The notes: generated from the letters alone by a model not told the origin. DNA of 51,735 nucleotides from Lachnospiraceae bacterium (GCA_022793375.1 JAAWCS010000043.1:1-51735); one strand, 5' to 3'; positions 37,465-47,749 are shown, counted from the first letter of the stretch. Program-made: numbers and translations.

Positions 37465-39180
37465 ATGAAAACACGCCAGGGGGCAAGGCTGGACCGCAAA
37501 AAGCTGATGGCCGACCCGATTATGATGTCGACCATCGTTGTCCTGATTGCCTTTTTAACCTTGTTTATCCTCTATCCGCTGGCGATTCTGCTGGTAGACA
37601 GCGTCTATTCGCCGGAGGCGGGGCTGACAACCTCATTCTTTTCCACGGTGCTTGATATGGGCACCTTCCGCACCGCGATCAGCAATACGCTGAAGGTGGG
37701 CTTTTTGGTGGGCATCGCTTCTACCGTGATTGGCCTGCTGTTTGCCTACGTTGAGGTATATGTAAAGGTGCGCACCCCGCTGATGGGCGGGCTCTTTAAG
37801 GTGGTATCGATGCTGCCTGTGGTATCGCCGCCGTTTGTATTATCCTTGTCGATGATTATGCTGTTCGGCAAAGCGGGCATTATTACCCGCCATCTGCTGC
37901 ACATTTACGATAACAGCGTCTACGGCTTCTGGGGCATCGCGATCGTGCAGACGCTGACCTTTTTCCCGGTCTGCTATATGATGCTGAAAGGCCTTTTGAA
38001 GAATATCGACCCTTCTTTGGAGGAGGCGGCCCGCGATATGGGGGCTTCCCGCGGCAAGGTTTTTTCCAGCGTGACGCTGCCGCTTTTGCTGCCGGGCCTT
38101 GGCAATGCGTTTTTAGTGACCTTTATCGAATCGATCGCCGACTTTGCGAACCCGATGATTATTGGCGGTTCCTATGATACGCTGGCGACGACCATTTATC
38201 TGCGCATCACCGGCGCCTATGACAAGAACGGGGCTTCGGCGATGGCGGTAGTGCTTTTGACAATCACCATGCTGATGTTTATGGTGCAGAAGTACTATCT
38301 GGAGCGCAAGACGGCGGCGACCCTGACCGGCAAAGCCTCGCGGGGGCGGATGCTGATCGAGGATAAGAGCGTGACAATTCCGCTGACGGTCCTGTGCGGG
38401 GGCGTGGCCCTGTTTGTCACCCTCATGTACATCTGCGTGCCCTTTGGCGCCTTGTTTAAGACCTGGGGCTACGACTTCCATCTGACGACCAAGTGGTTTG
38501 TGATGGTGTTTGAGCGCTACAAGGGCTTAAAGGCCTTTAAGGACTCCTTTATCCTGTCCTTTATCTCGGCGCCGATCACCGCGCTTTTGTCGATGATTAT
38601 CTCGTATCTGGTGGTGAAGAAGCGTTTTCGGGCCAAAGGGTTTATCGAATTTGTCTCCATGCTGGCAATGGCCGTACCGGGCACGGTGCTCGGCATCGGC
38701 TACATCCGCGGCTTTTCGGGCGGTCTGTTCCGCACCGGCCTTTTGCAGGGACTTTACGGGACAGGGGCCATTTTGGTCATTGTCTTTGTGGTGCGTTCGC
38801 TGCCGACGGGCACGCGCAGCGGCATCTCGGCCCTGCGCCAGATCGACAAATCGATCGAGGAGTCAGCCTACGATATGGGGGCCAACAGCCTGAAGGTCTT
38901 TATGACGGTGACGCTGCCGCTTATTAAGGATTCTTTCCTGAGCGGCCTGGTGACTTCCTTTGTCCGCAGTATCACCGCCATTTCGGCGATCATCTTGTTG
39001 GTAACACCGCAGTTCCTTCTGATCACCGTGCAGATCAACGAGTTTGCCGAGAAGGGCTCCTACGGGATCGCCTGTGCCTTTGCCACGATCCTGATCTTGA
39101 TTACGTACAGCGCCGTATTGCTGATGAATCTCTTTATCCGTTTCTTCGGCACCAGTAAAAAGCTCAAGGAGGTAGACTGA
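37465..39180 (+). CDS. ABC importer permease, two fused membrane domains (FbpB-like)
   Basis: 571 residues with about twelve helices. Two EAA loops, EEAARDMGASRGKVFSSVTL and EESAYDMGANSLKVFMTVTL, show it is a fused pair of permease modules, as in FbpB/AfuB. ATG 37465 follows GAGGAGGG. The 183-bp gap after the binding-protein gene contains a GGCGG/CCGCC stem that may limit read-through, but it is weak. It ends 2 bp before the ATPase gene. Confidence 0.92.
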   Translation: MKTRQGARLDRKKLMADPIMMSTIVVLIAFLTLFILYPLAILLVDSVYSPEAGLTTSFFSTVLDMGTFRTAISNTLKVGFLVGIASTVIGLLFAYVEVYVKVRTPLMGGLFKVVSMLPVVSPPFVLSLSMIMLFGKAGIITRHLLHIYDNSVYGFWGIAIVQTLTFFPVCYMMLKGLLKNIDPSLEEAARDMGASRGKVFSSVTLPLLLPGLGNAFLVTFIESIADFANPMIIGGSYDTLATTIYLRITGAYDKNGASAMAVVLLTITMLMFMVQKYYLERKTAATLTGKASRGRMLIEDKSVTIPLTVLCGGVALFVTLMYICVPFGALFKTWGYDFHLTTKWFVMVFERYKGLKAFKDSFILSFISAPITALLSMIISYLVVKKRFRAKGFIEFVSMLAMAVPGTVLGIGYIRGFSGGLFRTGLLQGLYGTGAILVIVFVVRSLPTGTRSGISALRQIDKSIEESAYDMGANSLKVFMTVTLPLIKDSFLSGLVTSFVRSITAISAIILLVTPQFLLITVQINEFAEKGSYGIACAFATILILITYSAVLLMNLFIRFFGTSKKLKEVD

Positions 39181-39182
39181 CC

Positions 39183-40259
39183 ATGTCAAAAGAAAAGAAA
39201 GGCGTAAGACTGGAACATATATCGAAAATCTATCAGGATCCCAAGACCGGCAAGGATTTCTATGCGGTAAAGGATACCTCCCTGGATATTGAGCCGGGCA
39301 GCTTTGTGACCCTCCTGGGCCCTTCCGGCTGCGGCAAAACGACGACGCTGCGCATGATTGCCGGCTTCGAGAGCCCGGACGAGGGAGAGATTTATTTAGA
39401 CGACGAGCCGATCAATGAGCTGACGCCAAACAAGCGTGATACGGCGATGGTATTCCAAAGCTATGCGCTCCTGCCGCATTACAATGTGTTTGACAACGTG
39501 GCCTACGGACTCAAGCTGCGCAAGATCGCGAAAGAAGAGATTCAAAACCGCGTTCTGCGGATTCTGGATCTGGTGGAGATGAGCGGTATGGAGAGCCGCA
39601 TGACGAATCAGTTGTCCGGCGGCCAGCAGCAGCGTGTGGCGCTGGCGCGGGCCCTGGTCATCGAGCCGTCAGTGCTGCTTTTTGACGAACCGCTGTCCAA
39701 CCTGGACGCCAAACTGCGCGTCAACATGCGTACCGAGATCCGCCGCATTCAGCAGGAGGTCGGCATCACGGCAATTTATGTCACACATGACCAGTCGGAA
39801 GCGATGAGCCTGTCCGACCAGATCATTGTAATGAACAAGGGAGTGGTGGCCCAGATGGGCACGCCGCAGGAGATTTACTATCATCCGGTTGATGAGTTCG
39901 TGGCAGATTTTATCGGCGAGGCCAATTTCCTGAAGGGGAAGCTGGTGGAGAAACGGGGAGACGACGGCGTGCTGGAGGTCCAGGGCCAGAAGTTTGCGAT
40001 GGCGGGAGCCGGCAGCCTGCCGCAGGGCAAAGACTGTACGCTGGTCCTGCGTCCCGAGGCGGCGGTTTTGGCCGACAGCGGCATCCTTCCGTGCCAGGTC
40101 GTGCTGTCCTGCTTCATGGGCTCCTACCAAAATTATCATGTGATGGTAGGGGATACGCTGGTGAAGATTACGGAATTTAACCCTAAACACAAGAAGATAT
40201 ATAATGCGGGAGAAAAGGTGTGGCTTGATTTTAAACCGGAGGATGCGCATGTGCTGTGA
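39183..40259 (+). CDS. ABC importer ATPase (FbpC/PotA-like)
   Basis: 358 residues. Walker A GPSGCGKTT near residue 45, Q-loop, signature LSGGQQQRVALARAL, Walker B VLLFDEPLSNLDAKLR and switch THDQSEAMSLSDQ are intact. The C-terminal ~110 residues form a TOBE domain (VLRPEAAVLADSG). It energises the importer encoded just upstream. Confidence 0.94.
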   Translation: MSKEKKGVRLEHISKIYQDPKTGKDFYAVKDTSLDIEPGSFVTLLGPSGCGKTTTLRMIAGFESPDEGEIYLDDEPINELTPNKRDTAMVFQSYALLPHYNVFDNVAYGLKLRKIAKEEIQNRVLRILDLVEMSGMESRMTNQLSGGQQQRVALARALVIEPSVLLFDEPLSNLDAKLRVNMRTEIRRIQQEVGITAIYVTHDQSEAMSLSDQIIVMNKGVVAQMGTPQEIYYHPVDEFVADFIGEANFLKGKLVEKRGDDGVLEVQGQKFAMAGAGSLPQGKDCTLVLRPEAAVLADSGILPCQVVLSCFMGSYQNYHVMVGDTLVKITEFNPKHKKIYNAGEKVWLDFKPEDAHVL

Positions 40260-40306
40260 CCGGCCTTTGGCCGCAGGGAGTGGTTGTAAAGCATAAGAGA
40301 AAGACG

Positions 40307-40342
40307 AAACAGGACAGCATATTCTTTTGGCTGTCCTGTTTT
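40307..40342 (+). terminator. Terminator of the ABC importer operon
   Basis: A perfect 12-bp stem, AAACAGGACAGC with GCTGTCCTGTTT, around an 11-base loop, with Ts at its foot. Confidence 0.85.
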
Positions 40343-40396
40343 GAGCAATTCGTCGCGTGAAACACGCAGCCGGCGGCTGTAACCGATAAAAAAAGA

Positions 40397-40425
40397 TTGT
40401 ATCCATAAGAAATGTGTGTCATAAT
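40397..40425 (+). promoter_or_regulatory. Promoter of the membrane protein / hybrid kinase operon
   Basis: TTGTAT (40397-40402), 17 bp and CATAAT (40420-40425). Confidence 0.5.
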
Positions 40426-40496
40426 AGTTCTGACAGACAAAAGGACGGCCGGGCAGGGATTTTGGGTCGTCGGCTGTCGGGTAAGGAGCGAGAAGC

Positions 40497-41393
40497 ATGG
40501 AGGACGAAAGAGAAAACGGGGAACGGTCCCGGGATCAAGCGCTGCGCGAGAGCGTGCGGGTACAGAAAACCCTGTATATGCAGGAGCAGCTTGCCAAAAG
40601 GCACCAGGCGGAGGAACGGCTGCTGGAGCAGCTTCTGAAGGAACAGCGCGTGATTGACGGGCTGCAGGGCTCCCTGGAGGAAAACATAGAGCGGACTGTC
40701 GAGACGCGCCATTACAACCAGGAGCTGCAGGAGAGCATGGAGCAGCAGGTATATGCCCTGCACGGTATCAGCGGGGATATGCTTACGGGGATGCGGGAAT
40801 ATAAAAATGCCTATTACCGGGGCTGTGCGGCGGCGCTTTTTTTGTTGTCGGCGGGCCTGACCGTACTGTGCGGCCTTCTGCACGGCTTCGGCGGGCAAAT
40901 CACCCTTTTGATGCTGGCTGGCACGGCGCTGGAGGGGGCTTTGCTGGCGCAGGAGAAGAGACGGATTTTATGCTTGGATGTGTTTTGCAGGCTGTCGTAT
41001 CTGCTGTTGTTTCCGCTGATGCTTGTTCTGTTTGTGTTTTATGAACTGGGCTATGCGCAGTACGAGCAGCTGCTTCCGTATGTATCGATCGGAGCACTGG
41101 CGCTAGCGGTGCTGGGCACCTTCTCTTATTTTCTATACAATCCCTACCGCAGGGAGCGCCGCCGCGTGCGCAGCGCGCGCGGGCAGATCGGCGAGATTGA
41201 GAAAATAGCCGGAAAAGAGGTCCGCAAAAGCCGCCGTATGCGGGAAAAAGCGGAAAAGCGGTCGGCTCGCCAGGCCGGCCAGGAGGATGCCGGCCCGGAA
41301 GGGGCTGGCAAAGGGGAAACCGGCAAAGAGGAAGCCGCCGTGACGGCGGAGGAAACAAGCCTTGTATTGGACGGAGCAACCGAGAATATATAG
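40497..41393 (+). CDS. Coiled-coil membrane protein of unknown function, upstream of a hybrid kinase
   Basis: 298 residues with no recognised family. Residues 1-100 are a Glu/Gln-rich coiled coil (LLEQLLKEQRVIDGLQGSLE). Four helices follow, at about 109-130, 134-152, 162-183 and 190-213. A basic Arg-rich stretch (215-262) and an acidic Glu/Ala/Gly tail complete it. Both ends should be cytoplasmic. It starts after AAGGAGCG and ends 12 bp before the hybrid kinase gene. Since that kinase has no membrane segment, this protein may be its membrane partner. That is inference from gene order. Confidence 0.7.
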   Translation: MEDERENGERSRDQALRESVRVQKTLYMQEQLAKRHQAEERLLEQLLKEQRVIDGLQGSLEENIERTVETRHYNQELQESMEQQVYALHGISGDMLTGMREYKNAYYRGCAAALFLLSAGLTVLCGLLHGFGGQITLLMLAGTALEGALLAQEKRRILCLDVFCRLSYLLLFPLMLVLFVFYELGYAQYEQLLPYVSIGALALAVLGTFSYFLYNPYRRERRRVRSARGQIGEIEKIAGKEVRKSRRMREKAEKRSARQAGQEDAGPEGAGKGETGKEEAAVTAEETSLVLDGATENI

Positions 41394-41405
41394 GAGAGAA
41401 AGGCC

Positions 41406-44400
41406 ATGGATATCAGAAATTACGAGAAAATTTTAGATGCCATGCAGATGACCGGCGTGTATGTAATCCGCGAGGACAATCATCGGATTCTGTATCACAA
41501 CAAGCATATACAGGAAGTGATGCCGTACATTCGCGAAGGAATGGTCTGCCATGAGGTATGGACGGGATCCTGTGACGCCTGCCCGCTGCTGACAATCGGG
41601 GAGCGGCAGGAAAGCCGTTCCATTAAATTTGACACGCCGTTTGGGCGGGTCGTGGATACGGTGGCGTCGCGGATTTTGTGGGGAGACGATATTCCGGCCT
41701 TTGTCATTACGGTGACACCGCACATGGAGGCGGCCAGTTTTACGTATCATAAGATTCTGCGGGCCAATTTGACAAAGGACCACTATGACATTGTCAAGAC
41801 AGTCTTTCCGGAGGAGATGAACGGCCGCACGGCCGGCCAGCTTTCAACGTGGCTGGCGGAGTTTGCCAAGTCGGGAAAGGTATATGAGGACGACGTGGAG
41901 CGTTTTGTGGGCTTTATGGATCTTGCCCATCTGCGAAAGGCGTTTCGGACGGAGCGGCGGACGCTGACTTGTACATACCGGCGGCTGTCGGGAGAAGAGT
42001 TTCGCTGGAATATCATGGAGATCGTGCCGAGTTTTGATTATACCAACGAAAATCAGTCGGTGATGATCTACACCCGAGACGTGCACGATATATACCGGGA
42101 AGGCCTGGAACGCGAGGATATCAATATCCGCAGTCAGGAGATCATTCGTTCGCTGGGCGAGCAGAACTACGGTATTTTTATGATTGACCTGCACAGCGGT
42201 ACGGTAGCGGCGCTGCGGGTGGACGGGGAGCTGCGGATGGATATGCGGCCGGAGCGCCTTCTGTGGGATGAGTACATTGCCGCCCGTCTGCGTCCGCGGC
42301 TGCACGAGGCCTACCAAAATGAATTTACGCGTCGATTTGCGCTCGAGGCGCTAAGACAGGCACGCGATGCCGGGGAGAAAAAGATCGAGCTTTTCTGCCA
42401 GCGCCGTCTGGAGAATCGTTATAGTTACATATCGGTGACCGCTTATACGGGAGAAGAAAGCAAGAGCAAGAATTATGTGGTGCTGGCGCTGCAGGATGTG
42501 GATGAGCGGATGCGCTGTGAAATCGAACATACGCAGCACGATATGCAGCTGGCCGCGATCGTGCGTTCGCAGTACAGCGTGATGAACCGCGTTGATCTGC
42601 AGAGCGGAAGCTGTGAACGGATCAATTTGAACGAGTACGGAGGGCAGGAAAAAACAAGAAAAGGCGATTACAGCCTTCATGTGGAAAGCGCGCTGGCGTC
42701 TCATGTCCATCCGCAGGACGTGGCAGCTGTGCGCGCGGTCCTGTCGCTGGATCATCTGCGCAGGCAGGCCGGGACGGTCGAAGATTTCCGGGAGGAGAAC
42801 TGCCAGTACCGGGTCAGGGGGCCAAAAGAACAATGGCTCGAGGAGCATGTGCTCTATGTAAGACAGGGAGAGCAGGTACTGGTCAATATCTTAGGGCGTG
42901 ATATCACGAAAGAAAAACAGCGCGAAGCGGAGAACCTGCGGGCAACACAGGAAAAGGTCGATATCATCGGCAGTCTCAGCAGCATGTTTTCCAGTGTCTA
43001 TTATATCGATTTACAGACAGATGAGTACCGCAGGATTACACAGCTGGATCACGTCGGAGAGGCGCCGGAACAACAGGCGGGCTATTCACAGGCGATCCGG
43101 CATTATTCCGAGGAGTATGTGCATCCGGAGGACCGTCGGGAATATCTGCGCACGCTGGCAGTCGACAACCTGCGCCGGGAGCTGGCGGATAAGCCGTATG
43201 TGGTCGTAGAATACCGCTGGCGGTCGCCGCAGGATATGCGCGGGGAGAACGCGGCCGCTTCCGAGGAGGAAAGCCACAAGTACGGATGGTTTCGGGCTTC
43301 GGCCGTGCTGGCGCAGGCCGTCGGGGGAGAGCCGCGGACCGTCGTATTTGTAACGCAGGACGTGACGGAGAACCGCCGCAAGGAAGAACAGGAGCAGAAA
43401 GCGCTGAAGGAGGCCTGCGAAGCGGCCAACCACGCCAACGCCTCCAAGAGCGAATTTATGTCGCGCATGAGCCACGATATCCGCACACCGCTGAACGGGA
43501 TTATCGGCATGACGATGATTGCCGGGGCACATCTGGAGGAACCGAAACGGATCTGGGACTGCTTAAATAAGATAACCATTGCCAGCCAGCATCTGCTGTC
43601 GCTGATTAACGAGGTGCTGGATATGAGCAAGATCGAGTCGGGGAAAGTCGATCTGCTGGAGGAGCCGTTTAGCCTGTCCGAGCTGATCGGGAATCTGGAG
43701 ACGATGCTGCGCCCGTCGGTACAGGAAAAACAGCATACGCTTCGGATCTATCCGCTGGAGGTAAGCAAGGAGCAGGTGCTGGGGGACCGCATGCGGATGC
43801 AGCAGGTTTTTGTGAATATTTTAGGAAACAGCATCAAATATACGCCGGCCGGCGGCCTTCTGGAACTGCGCGTTACGGAGAGGGAGTCCGGGGAGCAGGG
43901 GTATGGCTGCTATGAATTCACCTGCTCGGACAACGGCATCGGCATGGAGGAGGAGTTTATCCGAACGATCTTTGAGCCCTTCAGCCGGGCCGAGGATTCG
44001 CGCGTCAGCAAGATCGAAGGCACGGGACTGGGCATGACGATCGCGCAGAACATTGTCCGCCTGATGAACGGCAGCATCCATGTAAAGAGCCGCCCGGGAG
44101 AGGGATCGTGTTTTACGGTCACCCTGTTGCTCAAGCAGGCGGGAGAAGCAGCACCGGCCGGAGAAGCCGAAGAGGCGGCGCTGTGGCTGGACAGCGTTTC
44201 GGAGACGCCGTTTGAAGGCTGCCGCATTCTGCTGGTTGAGGATAACGAACTCAACCGGGAGATTGCCGAGGAAATCATCGGCGGTACGGGGGTGGAGATC
44301 GAGAGCGTGGAAAACGGCGCGGAAGCGGTTCGACGCTTTGAAGAGACGGAGGCCGGCTATTTTGACCTGATCTTTATGGATATCCAGATGCCGGTCATGG

Positions 44401-44603
44401 ACGGCTATGAGGCCACACGGACGATCCGCGCGTCGTCACGGCCAGACGCGGCGACGATCCCGATTGTCGCCATGTCGGCAAATGCCTTTACGGAGGATAT
44501 GCGGACCAGCCGCGAGGTAGGGATGAACGAGCACCTCACCAAGCCGCTTGATGTGGAATTGCTTTTAAACTGCATGGGACGCTGGATTCGCCGGCAGCAA
44601 TGA
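41406..44603 (+). CDS. Soluble hybrid sensor histidine kinase / response regulator
   Basis: 1065 residues without a membrane helix. Several PAS-like segments fill residues 1-660, the first containing a [15 protein letters not shown] cysteine cluster. The dimerisation box [19 protein letters not shown] has H690. The ATPase domain has [21 protein letters not shown] and [13 protein letters not shown]-terminal receiver domain opens [12 protein letters not shown], with phospho-acceptor D992 in [14 protein letters not shown]. There is no output domain, so a separate phosphotransfer protein or regulator must be elsewhere. The ligand is unknown, and a redox or metal cue is possible from the cysteines. 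Confidence 0.93.
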   Translation: MDIRNYEKILDAMQMTGVYVIREDNHRILYHNKHIQEVMPYIREGMVCHEVWTGSCDACPLLTIGERQESRSIKFDTPFGRVVDTVASRILWGDDIPAFVITVTPHMEAASFTYHKILRANLTKDHYDIVKTVFPEEMNGRTAGQLSTWLAEFAKSGKVYEDDVERFVGFMDLAHLRKAFRTERRTLTCTYRRLSGEEFRWNIMEIVPSFDYTNENQSVMIYTRDVHDIYREGLEREDINIRSQEIIRSLGEQNYGIFMIDLHSGTVAALRVDGELRMDMRPERLLWDEYIAARLRPRLHEAYQNEFTRRFALEALRQARDAGEKKIELFCQRRLENRYSYISVTAYTGEESKSKNYVVLALQDVDERMRCEIEHTQHDMQLAAIVRSQYSVMNRVDLQSGSCERINLNEYGGQEKTRKGDYSLHVESALASHVHPQDVAAVRAVLSLDHLRRQAGTVEDFREENCQYRVRGPKEQWLEEHVLYVRQGEQVLVNILGRDITKEKQREAENLRATQEKVDIIGSLSSMFSSVYYIDLQTDEYRRITQLDHVGEAPEQQAGYSQAIRHYSEEYVHPEDRREYLRTLAVDNLRRELADKPYVVVEYRWRSPQDMRGENAAASEEESHKYGWFRASAVLAQAVGGEPRTVVFVTQDVTENRRKEEQEQKALKEACEAANHANASKSEFMSRMSHDIRTPLNGIIGMTMIAGAHLEEPKRIWDCLNKITIASQHLLSLINEVLDMSKIESGKVDLLEEPFSLSELIGNLETMLRPSVQEKQHTLRIYPLEVSKEQVLGDRMRMQQVFVNILGNSIKYTPAGGLLELRVTERESGEQGYGCYEFTCSDNGIGMEEEFIRTIFEPFSRAEDSRVSKIEGTGLGMTIAQNIVRLMNGSIHVKSRPGEGSCFTVTLLLKQAGEAAPAGEAEEAALWLDSVSETPFEGCRILLVEDNELNREIAEEIIGGTGVEIESVENGAEAVRRFEETEAGYFDLIFMDIQMPVMDGYEATRTIRASSRPDAATIPIVAMSANAFTEDMRTSREVGMNEHLTKPLDVELLLNCMGRWIRRQQ

Positions 44604-44616
44604 GTGAGTAAAAAAG

Positions 44617-44646
44617 AACAGGAGCCGTTCAAAGACGACTCCTGTT
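44617..44646. terminator. Bidirectional terminator between convergent genes
   Basis: AACAGGAG pairs with CTCCTGTT over 14 bases. Ts follow on the plus strand and a longer T-run (from the A-run at 44610-44615) follows on the minus strand, so it serves both the kinase and the flavin reductase genes. Confidence 0.8.
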
Positions 44647-44655
44647 TTCATGTAT

Positions 44656-46542
44656 TTACTGGTGCTTGGCCGCGTTTTCGCCGGCAATGCGTCCGAATAC
44701 CATGCAGTCGGCGATTGCGTTGCCGCCCAGACGGTTGGAACCATGGATGCCGCCGGTCACTTCGCCGCAGGCGTACAGACCCTCAATGACCTGATCCTCG
44801 GCGTTTAACACCTCGGCGTTTTCATTGATCTTTAAGCCGCCCATCGTGTGATGAACCGTAGGCACTTTCTTGCAGGCGTACCAGGGGCCTTCCGTCAGTT
44901 CAACGTCGGCCTGGTTATTGGCCTCAAAGCCCAGTTCGTCCTCGGCTTCGCCGCGGACAACGGCATTGTAATTGTCGATGGAAGCCTGGAGGTTGTCATA
45001 GTTCATGCCGGTCTTTTCGGCCAGCTCTTCCAGGGTATCGGCTTCGATGACGCTGCCCTGGGCGACCATGTTGGCGATCGTCGCGCCGTTGGCATCGACC
45101 CACTCGCGGTCGGGATAGCGCACGGAGTTGACGACGATCCAGTAGGTGGAATCCTGCTGGTCAAAAATAGCCTGGGCCAGCACGTCGCGGGCCGCGCCCT
45201 CGTTGACAAAGCGGTTGCCCTCCTGGTTGACAAAAATACGGTTGCGTCCGCTGGTGCGGATGTTGTTCATCAGGCCGGTGCCGGGGGTGCCGCAGGGATG
45301 AAGCTGAATATCGGACATCCCGGTGACCTGAGCGCCGACCGCCGTAGCCATGGCGATGCCTTCGCCCTGAGCGCTTAAATACATATTGGTGCAGCCGATG
45401 GAAGAATCCAGGCTCACATGCGACCATACGCCGGTGTTGTATTCCTGGCGCATTTCAATATTGGCGCCAAAGCCGCCGGTTGCAAGGATTACACCGTTGG
45501 CGGCGTGGATCGTGATCGTCTCGCCGTCCCGTCCGGTGGCTACGATACCGGCCGCACGGCCGTCCTCCATGAGGATTTCCGTAGCCTGCGTATCGGTCAG
45601 TACGGTCAGTTTGTCGGACTTGTCGATGTAGTCGGCAAATATGCGGATATAGCTGTTGCCGGAGGGCGTGGACGGATAGTGGCTGCGCTGCCAGAGAGCG
45701 CCGGTCGCGGTACCGACCTCGTCCTTGAAGGAAACGCCCAGGGATTCAAGCCATTCTACGGCGCCGTAGGCATTGTCCGTCAATACATGTACCAGCTCGG
45801 GAGTACCGATATTGTGGCCGCCCTCCAAAGTCTGCGTGTAAAATTTTTCAACCGAATCCTCGATATCCTGGGCCGACTGGCGCTTTTCGTCCACGGCGTT
45901 TAACGCGCCCTCGGATACGTTGGTTGAACCGCCTAAGATGCCCAGCTTTTCCACAACGATAACGTCCGCGCCGTTTTGCTCGGCAGAGATCGCGGCCGCA
46001 AGACCGGAACCGCCGCCGCCGATGACAACGACGTCGGTGTCATAAGAAGCATCCTTTGCCGGCTCTTCATCAAGAGGAGCGGTCCAGGCTTCCAGATCCG
46101 CGCCGGCTTCGGTCAGGCACTGCTCTAGCGCGGAAATGACGGCCCGGCTGGTGATGGAAGCGCCGGTGACGGTGTCTACGCTCAGAGACTGCGCATCGAG
46201 AATGCTCTGGCTCATCTGTGCAAGGGCTACTTTGCCTACGCCGATCGTTTCGTCCTCGACCGTTGCGTCGATGGCGGCCAGCTTGCCGCCCTCAACCGTT
46301 ACGGAAAAGGTGATCGGTGCGTTATGTCCGGTGACCGTGGCTTCGTATACGCCGTCGGTCATGCCGGCCGGGGCGGGAGCGGTCGTCTCAGGGGCAGCCG
46401 GAGCCGTCGTCGCCTCCGCCGCGGTCGTAGCGGCCGGAGTTGTATCGGGGGCCTGGGTGGTCGCCTCCGGCGCCGTGGAGCAGGCTGCGAGAGACAGCGT
46501 CATGCCGGCAGCCAGCAAAAGTGCGAGAAACTTCTTTTTCAT
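44656..46542 (-). CDS. Secreted FMN/FAD fumarate-reductase-like lipoprotein
   Basis: 628 residues. Lipobox LAAC (C21), then a Thr/Ala/Pro/Glu tether to ~58. An FMN-binding domain (60-140) carries the flavin-attachment motif DTVTGAS (D123-S129), where ApbE would link FMN. The FAD domain begins VVVIGGGGSGLAAA. The fumarate reductase catalytic set aligns: H415 (QLHPCG), R452 (NEGAARD), H565 (HHTMGG) and R604 (GSNRLGG). It therefore reduces a C=C bond of a dicarboxylate or related enoate outside the membrane as an electron acceptor. Fumarate itself is plausible but unproven. A MerR-type gene is encoded upstream on the same strand. Confidence 0.92.
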   Translation of the reverse strand: MKKKFLALLLAAGMTLSLAACSTAPEATTQAPDTTPAATTAAEATTAPAAPETTAPAPAGMTDGVYEATVTGHNAPITFSVTVEGGKLAAIDATVEDETIGVGKVALAQMSQSILDAQSLSVDTVTGASITSRAVISALEQCLTEAGADLEAWTAPLDEEPAKDASYDTDVVVIGGGGSGLAAAISAEQNGADVIVVEKLGILGGSTNVSEGALNAVDEKRQSAQDIEDSVEKFYTQTLEGGHNIGTPELVHVLTDNAYGAVEWLESLGVSFKDEVGTATGALWQRSHYPSTPSGNSYIRIFADYIDKSDKLTVLTDTQATEILMEDGRAAGIVATGRDGETITIHAANGVILATGGFGANIEMRQEYNTGVWSHVSLDSSIGCTNMYLSAQGEGIAMATAVGAQVTGMSDIQLHPCGTPGTGLMNNIRTSGRNRIFVNQEGNRFVNEGAARDVLAQAIFDQQDSTYWIVVNSVRYPDREWVDANGATIANMVAQGSVIEADTLEELAEKTGMNYDNLQASIDNYNAVVRGEAEDELGFEANNQADVELTEGPWYACKKVPTVHHTMGGLKINENAEVLNAEDQVIEGLYACGEVTGGIHGSNRLGGNAIADCMVFGRIAGENAAKHQ

Positions 46543-46604
46543 GTTTCAGATTACCTCCTGTGAATGCAATGATACGGTGGGGATATCGCTGCAGCCGATA
46601 AAAA

Positions 46605-46635
46605 TTCCCTGGCAGTACTTGATGCTGCCAGGGAA
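46605..46635 (-). terminator. Terminator of the MerR gene, overlapping the reductase start site
   Basis: A perfect 11-bp stem, TTCCCTGGCAG with CTGCCAGGGAA, followed on the minus strand by a T-run. The expected transcription start of the reductase gene (about 46630) falls inside it, so transcripts from that promoter lack part of the stem while those from merR form it fully. Confidence 0.75.
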
Positions 46636-46636
46636 G

Positions 46637-46667
46637 AGTATACAGTCTCAACCAGGTGTAGAGTCAA
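46637..46667 (-). promoter_or_regulatory. MerR-type promoter of the flavin reductase (19-bp spacer)
   Basis: On the minus strand TTGACT (46667-46662), 19 bp and TATACT (46642-46637). An imperfect dyad (AGTATACA and TGTAGAGT, 46637-46664) is centred in the spacer. MerR activators characteristically untwist such over-long spacers. Confidence 0.75.
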
Positions 46668-46692
46668 TAGGGGTTGTTAAAAAATATTCGTT

Positions 46693-47499
46693 TTAAGAGG
46701 TGACGGGCAGCCAGATCTGGCGAAAGCGGGTATAATTGCCGCCCTTGTCATAGGATAAAAACGTGCGGCAGTAGGGATCGTCTGCCGGCGTAAGGCCTCG
46801 CTCCCGGCAGTAATCGAGGATAAATTCAAAAGACTGCGGAGCGTCAAAGCGGTTCTGATCCTCGCTGGATAGGGTATATACGCAGGGACGGGCCGGAAAA
46901 TAGACAACAGGCGGTCCCAGATAATAGGCCAGTTCGTGCGCATACTCCTCCGGAACACAGAGGGAGGCGATGAAGTCGGTCTGCCCCTGCAGGATGAGAT
47001 CTTTATTCCAGCGGATGGAGAGGGCGGAAAAGGGCACCCGTTCCATCCAGTTTGAAAAATAATCCCAGACCTTGCCGGAGAGAGTCAGAACGTCGTTTTG
47101 CATGTACTCCAGGCTGTAATAGGGCGGGCAGACGGTCTGAGAACATTTCTGGTAATTGTTTTGGATGCTCTCGGTCGTGCGCCGTATATCCTCCAGGTAG
47201 CGCAGCATCAGGGAGTCCATGCGGATGCGCTCCCGCAGGCTGTCCTCGCGCTCTTTGTATTTGTCGATGATGAAATCCAAATCCCTGGTATTCATCAGGC
47301 CGGCGATTTCGTTCATGGAAAAACCGTAGCGATGGTAACTGCGGCAGCGGATCAAGGAGGTAATATCGAGCGTACCATAGTAGCGATAGCCGTTTTCCTC
47401 GTCCTTTACCGGCGTAATCAGGCCCCGGCGTTCAAACTTGCGCAGTGCCTCCTGCGACAGGCCCAAAAGCTTTGCCATATCTCCGATTTTGTAAAGCAA
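46693..47499 (-). CDS. MerR-family transcriptional regulator
   Basis: 268 residues. The winged helix reads YKIGDMAKLLGLSQEALRKF, then ERRGLITPVKDEENGYRYY, followed by the dimerisation helix. The C-terminal ~130 residues resemble a GyrI-like ligand-binding domain (ending FRQIWLPVTS). The TTG at 47499 is chosen because AGGAGG lies about 8 nt upstream. An ATG at 47568 is unsupported. It is likely the activator of the adjacent reductase gene, sensing its substrate, though this is inferred from the promoter. Confidence 0.88.
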   Translation of the reverse strand: MLYKIGDMAKLLGLSQEALRKFERRGLITPVKDEENGYRYYGTLDITSLIRCRSYHRYGFSMNEIAGLMNTRDLDFIIDKYKEREDSLRERIRMDSLMLRYLEDIRRTTESIQNNYQKCSQTVCPPYYSLEYMQNDVLTLSGKVWDYFSNWMERVPFSALSIRWNKDLILQGQTDFIASLCVPEEYAHELAYYLGPPVVYFPARPCVYTLSSEDQNRFDAPQSFEFILDYCRERGLTPADDPYCRTFLSYDKGGNYTRFRQIWLPVTS

Positions 47500-47649
47500 A
47501 GAAAGAACCTCCTGGTATGATAATGATATAGCCGCAAGAGCTATATAGTTAATAAGCTGCAAAATCATATCGGATGAATAACGGAAGGAGGGTTCCTTCC
47601 TTCTATCAGATGGAATTGATAAGCCAGACTTGGAGTTTCCTTATATACG

Positions 47650-47691
47650 AAAAATGCCGAGAGAGAGGCGTCGTCCTCACCCCGGCATTTT
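47650..47691 (-). terminator. Terminator downstream of the small membrane protein gene
   Basis: AAAATGCCG pairs with CGGCATTTT around a 23-base interior, with T-runs possible on both strands. Confidence 0.75.
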
Positions 47692-47749
47692 ATCTGCACA
47701 GCCGAAAGTTGATATTCAATTGATAAATCGGAAAAACAAGGGATGGCTG

